A stretch of DNA of 64,000 bases, from contig JBBQWR010000030.1 in the NCBI GenBank assembly GCA_038210495.1, forward strand, positions 1 to 64,000, written 5' to 3'. This document shows, piece after piece, positions 24,504 to 32,824 of the stretch (the first letter of the stretch is position 1; every line of letters begins with the position of its first letter). This DNA is from JBBQWR01 sp038210495. GTDB lineage: Bacteria > Planctomycetota > Planctomycetia > Pirellulales > DATAWG01. A model generated the notes under the pieces. The model was not told where the DNA came from, did not search any database, and saw nothing but the letters and a program-made list of their open reading frames with translations. Made by a program: the position numbers and the translations under genes.

Positions 24504-25103
24504 ATGCGGTGGCTGAAATGGCTGACGCTCGCTTGGCCCGGCCTGCCACAGTTGTGGTTTGCCGGGGCATGGTCGGGCTTGGGGATGGCAATCGGTTTCG
24601 CTGCTTTACTCAACGTTGGCTTAATGACCAGCGGATTATGGACGGAATGGCTCAGTCCCGGCGTTCGATCGGCGATTTGGCTGGGCCTTGGCGCCGCTTG
24701 GTTAGCGGCCGGCGGACTGTCTGCCCGCTGGGTGGCCGCGATTCTGCCGACTGGTTTGTCGCCGCTGGGCGAAGACTTGTTTAACCAGGCTCGCGATCAA
24801 TACTTACAGGGGCACTGGTTCGAAGCGGAAGCAATTCTCAGCCAATTGCTGGATCGCAACGTGCTCGACGCCGAAGCCCGATTGTTGTTGGCGGCTCTTC
24901 TTCGCCGCACGAAGCGATATCCCGAGGCGGGCGACCAGTTGGATCGGCTGGAGCGGATGGATGGCGGCCAGCGCTGGCATTTCGAAATCAACCGGCAAAT
25001 CAGTCGGATTCAGGACGACCAGGCTGACGCCAACAACGCCGATGACCCGTGCGAAATCGCAGAAAATACGGCTGGGACCTCTCCGCTAGCACAAGCCGCT
25101 TGA
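24504..25103 (+). CDS. Membrane protein with TPR-like C-terminal part
   Basis: This 199-residue protein has about three N-terminal membrane segments (LTLAWPGLPQLWFAGAW, GMAIGFAALLNVGLMTSG, AIWLGLGAAWLAAGGL). A cytoplasmic or periplasmic helical part follows from about residue 88. It contains TPR-like helices: LFNQARDQYLQGHWFEAEAILSQLL and AEARLLLAALLRRTKRYPEAGDQL. The acidic C-terminus is probably disordered. It is likely an adaptor. A GGAGG ribosome-binding site precedes the ATG. It lies upstream of clpC, about 207 bases away. Confidence 0.7.
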   Translation: MRWLKWLTLAWPGLPQLWFAGAWSGLGMAIGFAALLNVGLMTSGLWTEWLSPGVRSAIWLGLGAAWLAAGGLSARWVAAILPTGLSPLGEDLFNQARDQYLQGHWFEAEAILSQLLDRNVLDAEARLLLAALLRRTKRYPEAGDQLDRLERMDGGQRWHFEINRQISRIQDDQADANNADDPCEIAENTAGTSPLAQAA

Positions 25104-25310
25104 CCGCCTCGCGACAATACGAACTGAGACCTAACCTTTATTTATTAAATCGGCGCGACCCCTTCGTTTACGGCACACCGGATGCGTATGTATCCACCTA
25201 GCGACTCGGGCTGCCAAATTTACAGCCCGTGACTATCGTCCACTGACTCATTTCATCAAAGTCATATCAAACACACAAAGGCCAGTTAGCCTCTCCGGGA
25301 GACTCGATTC

Positions 25311-27860
25311 ATGTACGAACGCTTTACCGACCGGGCCAGGAAAGTCATGCAGTTGGCTAACCAAGAGGCCCAACGCTTCAACCACGAATACATCGGCACC
25401 GAGCATGTGCTGCTGGGGCTCATCAAAGAGGGAAGCGGCGTTGCCGCCAACGTGCTCAAGAACCTCGACATCGATCTGCGGAAAATCCGTCTCGAAGTCG
25501 AGAAGCTCGTCCAAAGCGGACCTGATATGGTCACAATGGGCAAGCTGCCTCAAACCCCCCGGGCTAAAAAGGTCATCGAATACTCGATGGAAGAAGCCCG
25601 CAATTTGAACCACAACTACGTCGGCACCGAACACATTCTGCTCGGCCTCTTGCGCGAGCAGGAAGGGGTCGCCGCACAGGTGCTTATGAACCTGGGCCTC
25701 AAACTTGAGGACGTCCGCGAGGAGGTGCTAAGCCTGTTGGGCCATGGCATGGAATCGGGCGAAGGGGGAGGCGGCGGCGAACGGGGCGGTTCCGAACGCA
25801 GCGGCACGCCTGAAGCGGGCGCCAAGGCCGGTAAGTCCAAAACGCCCGCCCTCGATAGCTTTGGTCGCGATCTCACCGAGTTGGCTCGCCAGGGCAAGCT
25901 CGATCCGGTCATCGGCCGCGAGAAGGAAATCGAACGGGCGATTCAAATCCTCTGCCGCCGCACGAAGAACAATCCCGTGCTTCTGGGCGAGGCCGGCGTC
26001 GGCAAGACGGCCATCGTCGAAGGATTCGCTCAGCGAGTCGTCGACGGCAATGTGCCCGAGCTCTTGGCCGACCGCCGTATCGTCGTGCTGGACCTGGCGA
26101 TGATGGTCGCCGGCACGAAGTATCGCGGGCAGTTCGAAGAGCGGATCAAGGCCGTGATGAACGAAGTTCGACGGGCTAAGAACACGATCCTGTTCATCGA
26201 CGAACTGCACACGCTGGTTGGCGCCGGCGGCGCGGAAGGAGCCATTGATGCCTCGAACGTCCTCAAACCGGCACTGGCCCGCGGCGAGATTCAGTGCATC
26301 GGCGCCACGACGTTGGACGAGTACCGCAAGTACATCGAGAAGGACAGCGCCCTCGATCGCCGATTCCAACTGATCATCGTCGAACCGTCGACGAAAGCGG
26401 AAACGATCGAGATTCTTAAGGGTCTTCGCGATCGCTACGAAACGCATCACCGCGTGCAGATCACCGAGGACGCGCTGGAATCGGCGGTCGAGCTGTCGAG
26501 CCGGTATATCACCGGTCGCTGCTTGCCGGACAAGGCGATCGACGTGATCGACGAGGCCGGCGCCCGAGTCCGGCTCAAGGCGATGACCAAGCCGCCGGAT
26601 CTCAAGGAGATCGACGACGAGGTCGAACGGCTGAACAAAGAAAAGGAAGAAGCCGTCGCCAATCAAGATTTTGAAAAGGCGGCAGCACTCCGCGATCAGG
26701 CCGACAAGTTGAAAAAGAAGAAGCAAACCATCACCCGCGACTGGCGCGAGAAATCGCGCGAGGCCGACGGCGTGGTGGACGAGGACGTCGTGGCTGAGGT
26801 CGTCTCGAAGATGACCGGCATTCCGCTCACCCGGATGAGCACCGAAGACACCATGCGGCTGATGCAGATGGAAGACGAGCTGCACAAGCGGGTCGTCAGC
26901 CAGCACGAGGCGATCAAGTCGGTCTCCAAGGCCGTCCGCCGCAGCCGCAGCGGTCTGAAGGACCCCAAGCGACCCACGGGCTGCTTTGTGTTCGCGGGGC
27001 CCACGGGCGTCGGCAAGACGCTATTGGCCAAGGCGCTGGCCGAGTTCATGTTCGGCGATTCCGACGCGCTCATTCAGATCGACATGAGCGAGTACATGGA
27101 AAAGCACAATGTGAGCCGGCTAATCGGCGCCCCGCCGGGCTATGTGGGCTTCGAAGAAGGTGGGCAACTCACCGAGAAAATCCGCCGCCGGCCCTACGCG
27201 GTCGTGCTGCTGGACGAAATCGAGAAGGCTCATCCCGATGTGTTCAACATGCTCCTGCAGATCATGGAAGAAGGCCGCTTGACCGACAGCTTTGGTCGGA
27301 ACGTCGACTTCCGCAACACGATCGTGATCATGACGACCAACGCCGGCGCCGAAGCGATCAAGAACGAATCGGCGTTCGGGTTCCAGAAGCCGGACGACGA
27401 TGCGTCGTACGAGAACATGAAGATGCGCGTCAAGGAGCGGATCGAAAAGGTGTTCAGGCCCGAGTTCCTGGGCCGCGTCGACGACGTGATCGTGTTCCAG
27501 CATTTGACGCTGGAAAACCTCAAGCAAGTGGTCGACATCGAGTTGGCCAAGGTTCGCGAACGCCTCGGCGAGCGGGGCCTGCGACTGGTGCTCACCGACG
27601 AAGCCAAGAAGCTGCTGATCAAGAAGGGGTCTGACGTCGATTTCGGAGCTCGGCCGTTACGCCGGGCGATCGAGAACTTCGTCGAGGATCCGTTGTCCGA
27701 AGAACTGCTCAAGGGAGAGTTCCAGGGCAAGAATCTGATCACCGTCGACATCAAAGAAGTCGGCGGCAAGAAGCAGTTGTTCTTTGTCGGCTCGGTCGGT
27801 GAAGAACCGGTGGAACCGGCAACCGTCGGCGCAGCCTCCGAAGGCGGCGCCACCGCCTAG
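25311..27860 (+). CDS. clpC: ATP-dependent Clp protease ATP-binding subunit ClpC
   Basis: This is an AAA+ unfoldase that feeds substrates to ClpP. The 849 residues show two Clp N-terminal repeats (YERFTDRARKVMQLANQEA, EYSMEEARNLNHNYVGTEH). A Gly-rich linker follows at about 145-170. The first ATPase has Walker A GEAGVGKT and Walker B LFIDELH. A UVR-type middle part (NQDFEKAAALRDQADKLKKK) comes next. The second ATPase has GPTGVGKT, GAPPGYVGFEEGG and VLLDEIEK. The UVR motif separates ClpC from ClpB and ClpA. No clpP is adjacent and no CIRCE or CtsR-like operator was recognised upstream. A terminator follows. Confidence 0.96.
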   Translation: MYERFTDRARKVMQLANQEAQRFNHEYIGTEHVLLGLIKEGSGVAANVLKNLDIDLRKIRLEVEKLVQSGPDMVTMGKLPQTPRAKKVIEYSMEEARNLNHNYVGTEHILLGLLREQEGVAAQVLMNLGLKLEDVREEVLSLLGHGMESGEGGGGGERGGSERSGTPEAGAKAGKSKTPALDSFGRDLTELARQGKLDPVIGREKEIERAIQILCRRTKNNPVLLGEAGVGKTAIVEGFAQRVVDGNVPELLADRRIVVLDLAMMVAGTKYRGQFEERIKAVMNEVRRAKNTILFIDELHTLVGAGGAEGAIDASNVLKPALARGEIQCIGATTLDEYRKYIEKDSALDRRFQLIIVEPSTKAETIEILKGLRDRYETHHRVQITEDALESAVELSSRYITGRCLPDKAIDVIDEAGARVRLKAMTKPPDLKEIDDEVERLNKEKEEAVANQDFEKAAALRDQADKLKKKKQTITRDWREKSREADGVVDEDVVAEVVSKMTGIPLTRMSTEDTMRLMQMEDELHKRVVSQHEAIKSVSKAVRRSRSGLKDPKRPTGCFVFAGPTGVGKTLLAKALAEFMFGDSDALIQIDMSEYMEKHNVSRLIGAPPGYVGFEEGGQLTEKIRRRPYAVVLLDEIEKAHPDVFNMLLQIMEEGRLTDSFGRNVDFRNTIVIMTTNAGAEAIKNESAFGFQKPDDDASYENMKMRVKERIEKVFRPEFLGRVDDVIVFQHLTLENLKQVVDIELAKVRERLGERGLRLVLTDEAKKLLIKKGSDVDFGARPLRRAIENFVEDPLSEELLKGEFQGKNLITVDIKEVGGKKQLFFVGSVGEEPVEPATVGAASEGGATA

Positions 27861-27924
27861 GCGAGCGGGGGGCGTAAGCCCCCTGTCCCCCGCGTTCCAC
27901 GACCCATAACCAAAAAAGCAAACC

Positions 27925-27959
27925 AACAGGGTGCCCTCAGCAGGCCCCCTGTTTTTTTT
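27925..27959 (+). terminator. Rho-independent terminator after clpC
   Basis: The stem aacaggg / ccctgtt continues inward as gcc / ggc after one mismatch and is followed by eight T residues. Confidence 0.85.
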
Positions 27960-28040
27960 GGTTATCAATGTCGTATCCTAGGTCGTATCTCGCAACCAAC
28001 AAATCTCCCGCAGATCGATTCCACTCTTGGCGCCCCCTTC

Positions 28041-29036
28041 ATGTCCGCACCCCGGCCCTCGCGCTTGTTTCTCGGCTCGGTTCCCAATGTGGAGGCTTGG
28101 GCGGCGCTGTCATCCGTCGGTATTTCTCTCGTGCTGGTCACGATCAAATTCATCGCTTACTATTTGACCGGCTCGGCCGCGATTTTCTCTGACGCCCTGG
28201 AAAGCGTCGTCAACATTTTCACGGCGGCGTTCGCGGTTTTTGCGCTCATCACGGCGCATCGCCCGGCCGACAGCGACCATCCCTACGGTCACGGGAAGAT
28301 CGAATTTCTCGCGGCCAGTTTCGAGGGAGGCATGATCCTTCTGACCGCCGTCGTCATCGTCTACAAGACGGTCGCGGCGCTCTTGGCGCATTCGATTGAC
28401 GTCGAACAGCTTGGCTTGGGTCTGATCCTGATGACGGCCGCCATGCTCGTCAACGGCGCGTTTGGGCTCTATCTGATCCAATTGGGCAAGCGTCAAGATT
28501 CCGCGGCGCTCGAGGCCGACGGCCATCATCTGATGGCCGACGCAGTGACCAGTCTCGTGGCGCTTGTGGCGCTGTTGGTCGTCCAGGCATCTCATTTTAC
28601 CTATGCCGATCCGATCGCCGCCTTGTTGATTGCCGTGTATCTTGCCGTGCTCGGCATGTCTCTACTTCGCCGTTCGTTTGCCGGACTCATGGATGAGCAG
28701 AGCCCCGAAGACCACCGCATGCTGACGGCGATTCTCGAATCACACACAGGCACGAAGGGCAAACCGCCGCGTATCTGCGGCTACCACAAGGTCCGCCATC
28801 GGCACAGCGGGCGATTCCACTGGGTCGATTTCCATATCACGCTGCCGGCCCAATTCAATCTCGAGCAGGGGCACAACGTCGCCAGCGCGATTGAATACGA
28901 AATGGAGCAAGCCTTGGGAACCGGAAACGCGACCGCCCACGTCGAGCCCTGCATCGCCCCGCAATGCAACACCTGCAACCTGCCGACTTCCGACGTCCCG
29001 CCCCCACCGCCGCATTTGAGAACCGCATCGGGGTAA
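28041..29036 (+). CDS. Cation diffusion facilitator (CDF) transporter
   Basis: This is an inner-membrane divalent-metal/proton antiporter of 331 residues. CDF landmarks are FSDALESVVNIFTA in the second membrane segment, DHPYGHGKIEF in the following loop and the HHLMADAVTS (HxxxD) motif in the fifth segment. A cytoplasmic C-terminal domain (FHWVDFHITLP, HNVASAIEYEME) follows. The tail CIAPQCNTCNLP adds cysteines that could bind metal. Zinc, iron or manganese cannot be chosen from sequence alone. Confidence 0.88.
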   Translation: MSAPRPSRLFLGSVPNVEAWAALSSVGISLVLVTIKFIAYYLTGSAAIFSDALESVVNIFTAAFAVFALITAHRPADSDHPYGHGKIEFLAASFEGGMILLTAVVIVYKTVAALLAHSIDVEQLGLGLILMTAAMLVNGAFGLYLIQLGKRQDSAALEADGHHLMADAVTSLVALVALLVVQASHFTYADPIAALLIAVYLAVLGMSLLRRSFAGLMDEQSPEDHRMLTAILESHTGTKGKPPRICGYHKVRHRHSGRFHWVDFHITLPAQFNLEQGHNVASAIEYEMEQALGTGNATAHVEPCIAPQCNTCNLPTSDVPPPPPHLRTASG

Positions 29037-29730
29037 CTTATCGCTACAGCGTACGTTGCAGCGGAATTCGTGAGAGTTCCGAGTTTTCAGCGACCGTGCG
29101 GCGCCGAATTCTCACGAATTCGGCTACGGGTCGGTACTATGTCATCCGCGCGATCGCCCGCAGCGCAAAAAATCGGCCCCGCTGGGTGTGCGCAGCGGGG
29201 CCGGGGGCGAGCGAGTCGCGGGCCGAAAGGCTTTATTTTGTCGGGCTGGCTTAGGAAAGCCGGCGTTCTTGTTGACGGGTGCGGCGCGAAGGTGAGTCTT
29301 GTTAGCTCGTTCGCCGCGGGTGGTAGACCGAATATGACGCGGCCGGCTTGCACGCTAATGCGGTTGGACCCTCGATCACAGGGTCGGCTGGGCGTTCGCT
29401 CTAGGGCTGCCACAGCCGTTTGCAACACCGCTTCGCGGAAGCACACGATCAGCCCGACGTGGGACGGGGCGCAGACGCAAGACAGTCCGGCGTAGGCCGA
29501 GCGTGCCTCTGGCGACCGCGAAGCTCCCAAGAACGCGAGCCGCGCAGCCGGTTAACGTCCAACTTTGCCGAGTTTCTTGCCGTATAGACAAGATCTCGAG
29601 CCGGTCCCAGGCCGATTCGACTGAAGGGGATTAGATCACAGATGTACAGTCAAGGCAAGAAACGTTTTTGGGCCAGTGAATCGGACAGCCCGAGGGATTG
29701 GAAAGGATCATGTTGACTACTATCGATCGG
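29037..29730. other. Gene-poor region with hairpins
   Basis: 694 bases hold no convincing protein gene; the open frames are repeat-derived or shadow-like. There is a palindrome at 29061-29124. A very strong hairpin, ggccccgctg / cagcggggcc, follows at about 29174-29201 without a T-run. I could not match it to tmRNA, RNase P RNA, SRP RNA or tRNA. Confidence 0.45.
29061..29124. repeat. Palindrome with aattcgtgaga arms
   Basis: gcggaattcgtgagagttcc and gccgaattctcacgaattcggc are near-complementary. Read as protein, the right arm gives SRIRENS, a string typical of translated repeats. Confidence 0.6.
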
Positions 29731-30429
29731 TCAGGCGCGACGACGCCAAGCAAGCAGGCCCAGGCAGCCAAGGCCGAGCATTACGATCGACGCCGGTTCG
29801 GGCACGCTCACCACGTCAACTTGGAAAGCGTAGTGATGATAAGTGTCGCCGGAGGTTGTTAAGCCGATATTGAGGTTGGTGTAGGTGATAACGAACGACG
29901 TACCCAACGGCGTAAACACGTCGTGCAGGGCGCTGCCCGGCGTGGCGTTTTCATCGTACACGAGCGAACCGGTCTGTGAATCGGTGATCGTGTTGAAACG
30001 TCCAGAGGGAGCACCGAAGGCGGCGTTGTAATCGCTGAACTCGTACGTGGTACCGGCGTTGAGGCCGGTGAGCGTGAGGGTGGTGGGCGAATTAACGAAA
30101 TAGAAATCGCTCTGGAGGACGCCGGTGTTACCGGTCACGGGACTGCTGAAGCCAGAAAACAGGTTCTCTCCCGGGGCTAATGCGTAGCCGATCCCGTTGG
30201 CCAAGGTGCCGCTCTGAGGAGTAGTCGTGTCCTCTTTAAATACAACACCGTTGACGGTAACTGCGGGTCCACCCAAGTTCGCGCCCGCGCCATTCTAGCC
30301 GAGCGTCCCGATGCCCGAATCCGCGTCACCCGTGATGGGGTTACTGGTGATGACTCCCGCATTCGCAACTGAAACGCCCGCGAGCGCTAACGCAAATGCC
30401 GCACGAAGCGGCCATTTGATGAAACTCAT
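29731..30429 (-). pseudogene. PEP-CTERM exported protein, interrupted by an in-frame amber codon
   Basis: The signal peptide (MSFIKWPLRAAFALALAGVSVANA) starts at 30429. The frame runs to GDADSGIGTLG, where TAG at 30295-30297 stops it. The same frame then continues as NGAGANLGGPAVTVNG for another 180 residues, ending in a complete PEP-CTERM anchor (VPEPASIVMLGLGCLGLLAWRRR). The intact protein would have about 232 residues and be processed by an exosortase, with a beta-rich body (LTLTGLNAGTTYEF). Because both halves are in phase and otherwise intact, this is a recent nonsense change, a sequencing error or readthrough. Confidence 0.8.
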
Positions 30430-31239
30430 TATTGCTATCACCTTTCCCCAGAAAAACCGGGGAGTAAAACTTCCTGGGCCGGTCTTGCTCAGATGGCTTG
30501 AGTGTGGAACCGATCCAGACCTCAAACCCTGCCTATCTTAACTACGCGCACGCGCCCTGTCAAGCACCTACGTAATTCTTTTGGGCCCCACATGCCACGG
30601 GCGGTTTTGGCTTGGCAACCAAGTCATTTGGAGCGTTTTCAGAGGCCGGACGCTGGAGCGGCGCCGAACTCTCCCCTTGGCCGGCCGTATTTCTGGCCAC
30701 TGAGCCCCTCACAAGCGGGATGCATCGCGACCAGCGGCGGCGGGATCGCCAACCGCGCGATCCGATCGAGGATCACCGACAACAGGTCGCGCGTCACCGC
30801 CACCTCAGCCAGTTGAAATGTGACGGACTTCGAGTGCCGCGTCACCTTGGCCCCAATCTTCACGAGATTCTCCCGCAACGTCGTCAGCGACCAGTGCCCT
30901 ACCCGTTTCGGTAGCGCCAATCGCCACAGAAAGTTCGTCAGGCTGTAGGCCAGCGCGAACAGTTGTAACCGCGCCTGGTCGTCTTTGAACGTGCGCCAGT
31001 CCAGCGGCACGCCCGCCAGCGACGCTTTCCAAATTCCCATCCCGCGCTGCGGCAAAATAAAATCGCAGAGAAACAGAGGGCGCCAATGCCGTCTGTTTTT
31101 TTGCGCGCTGATATCGGCGTTAGCGAAAGAACTCGATGCGAGACCGCTAAGGCGACACCTTCAATGACGGCAATTTGGTATGATCGCCGAGTGCAGAGTT
31201 TTTGATGGTTTTCTTCGTTCGAATTGAACAGGCGATTCC
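30430..31239. other. Region holding a transposase fragment and the aldehyde dehydrogenase promoter
   Basis: 810 bases lie between the PEP-CTERM gene and the aldehyde dehydrogenase gene. The only gene-like content is the IS1380 remnant at 30639-31058. I saw no terminal inverted repeats of the element. Confidence 0.5.
30639..31058 (-). pseudogene. IS1380-family transposase, C-terminal remnant
   Basis: About 138 codons remain and match the C-terminal part of IS1380-type transposases as I know them: QRG, DDQARLQLFALAYSLTNFLWRLALP, HWSLTTLRENLVKIGAKV and SVTFQLAEVAVTRDLL. The N-terminal three quarters, including most of the catalytic core, are missing. The piece starts without an appropriate start codon context. 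It marks an old insertion that has been mostly deleted. Confidence 0.75.
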
Positions 31240-32814
31240 ATGGAACTGGTGTTAATCAATGGCCAGTGGCGGGAGGCGGACGCATCCGGCGATTTTCAAG
31301 CCGAGAACCCCGCGACGCGCGAGTTGCTGCCCGAGCGCTATCCCATCAGTTCGTGGCCGGATTGCGAGGCGGCGCTCAATGCGGCGGTGGCGGCGGCCGA
31401 AGAGTTGCGGCGGACGCCACCGGGGCAGATCGGCCAGTTTTTGGAGATCATGGCGGACCGCATTGATGCCGGGCGGGACGAGCTTGTTGCGATCGCCCAG
31501 CGCGAAACGGCGCTGCCGGCCAAGCCGAGACTGGCCGACGTCGAACTGCCGCGGACCACGAACCAACTGCGACAGGCGGCGGCGGCGGCGCGACAGATCT
31601 CTTGGGCCATGCCGACGATCGACGTGAAGGCTAATATCCGTTCGCTATTCGAGCCCATCGGGCCGGTCTGCGTGATGGGCCCCAATAATTTTCCGTTTGC
31701 CTTCAATGGGGCCGCCGGAGGGGATTTCGCCGCGGCGATCGCCGCCGGCAATCCGGTGATCGCCAAAGGCCATCCCTCGCATCCCGGCACGACGCGATAC
31801 CTGGCCGAGGCGGCGCGAGCCGCAGCCGAGGATGCCGGCTTGCCTAGGGGGACCGTTCAATTGCTTTATCGTCTCGATCGGGCCGATGGCATGCGACTGG
31901 TCGCCGACTCTCGATTGGGCGCGACGGCCTTTACCGGTAGCCGGCAGGCAGGCCTCCAGCTTAAAGCGGCCGCCGACGCGGCGGGAAAACCTATCTATTT
32001 GGAGATGTCGTCCATCAATCCGGTCGTTATTCTGCCGCAAGCTTTGGCTAAGCGGGGACCGGAAATCGCCGATCAATTTTGTCAAAGCTGCTTAGCGGGC
32101 GTCGGCCAATTCTGCACCAATCCGGGCCTCGTGGTTTTGATCCAGGGGACCGAAGGTGAATCTTTTATCGCGACGGTCGCCGAGCGATTCCGCGCGGCCC
32201 CGGTGGGCACGCTGTTATCCTCGGGGGTGGCGACAGCGCTTGGCAAAGGGATCGAAACGCTTCACTCGGCCGGCGCCCATATCCTCGTTGGCGGCCTGCC
32301 CGGCGGCGGGGCCGGGCACTCGTTCGCCAATACTCTACTCCGCGTCTCCGGCAAAACATTCTTGGCCGATCCGCACGGCTTGCAGACCGAGGCATTCGGC
32401 AATGCTTCGTTAGTCGTCGTGGCGGCCGACGTCGCCGAGGCGGCACGGGTCATCGACTCGCTCGAAGGAAATCTGACAGGAACCATCTATTCCGATTCGG
32501 CCGGCGACGACGACACGGCGTATCGAGCGATCGCCGCGCGACTGCGGTCAAAGGTCGGCCGTCTGCTCAACGACAAAATGCCGACGGGCGTCGCCGTGTC
32601 GCCGGCCATGAATCACGGCGGACCCTATCCGGCGACCGGGCATGCCGGTTTTACGGCCGTGGGCATTCCGGCGTCGCTCCGCCGCTTCGCCGTGCTCGCC
32701 TGTTACGACAATGTCCGGCTGGATCGCCTGCCGCCGCCGCTGGCGAACAAAAACCCAACCGGAAAGACTTGGCGATCGATCGATGGCGTCTGGACGCAGG
32801 CGGACGTGGCGTAA
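31240..32814 (+). CDS. 2-oxoglutarate-semialdehyde dehydrogenase (ALDH family)
   Basis: This NAD(P)-dependent aldehyde dehydrogenase of 524 residues oxidises 2-oxoglutarate semialdehyde to 2-oxoglutarate at the end of pentonate or hydroxyproline pathways. Family signs are GPVCVMGPNNFPFAFNGAAGGDFA, NPVIAKGHPSHPGT, TAFTGSRQAG and EMSSINPV. The catalytic Cys292 lies in GVGQFCTNPG. This pattern (GDFAAAIAAGNPVIAKGHP) is that of the ketoglutarate-semialdehyde dehydrogenase subgroup. It faces a sugar-acid dehydratase gene, which supports the assignment. Confidence 0.88.
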   Translation: MELVLINGQWREADASGDFQAENPATRELLPERYPISSWPDCEAALNAAVAAAEELRRTPPGQIGQFLEIMADRIDAGRDELVAIAQRETALPAKPRLADVELPRTTNQLRQAAAAARQISWAMPTIDVKANIRSLFEPIGPVCVMGPNNFPFAFNGAAGGDFAAAIAAGNPVIAKGHPSHPGTTRYLAEAARAAAEDAGLPRGTVQLLYRLDRADGMRLVADSRLGATAFTGSRQAGLQLKAAADAAGKPIYLEMSSINPVVILPQALAKRGPEIADQFCQSCLAGVGQFCTNPGLVVLIQGTEGESFIATVAERFRAAPVGTLLSSGVATALGKGIETLHSAGAHILVGGLPGGGAGHSFANTLLRVSGKTFLADPHGLQTEAFGNASLVVVAADVAEAARVIDSLEGNLTGTIYSDSAGDDDTAYRAIAARLRSKVGRLLNDKMPTGVAVSPAMNHGGPYPATGHAGFTAVGIPASLRRFAVLACYDNVRLDRLPPPLANKNPTGKTWRSIDGVWTQADVA

Positions 32815-32824
32815 GCGAGAGCGA

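Noticed and set aside
30430..31239. A complete IS1380 insertion sequence
   Set aside because: Only the C-terminal part of the transposase is left, and no terminal inverted repeats were found around it.
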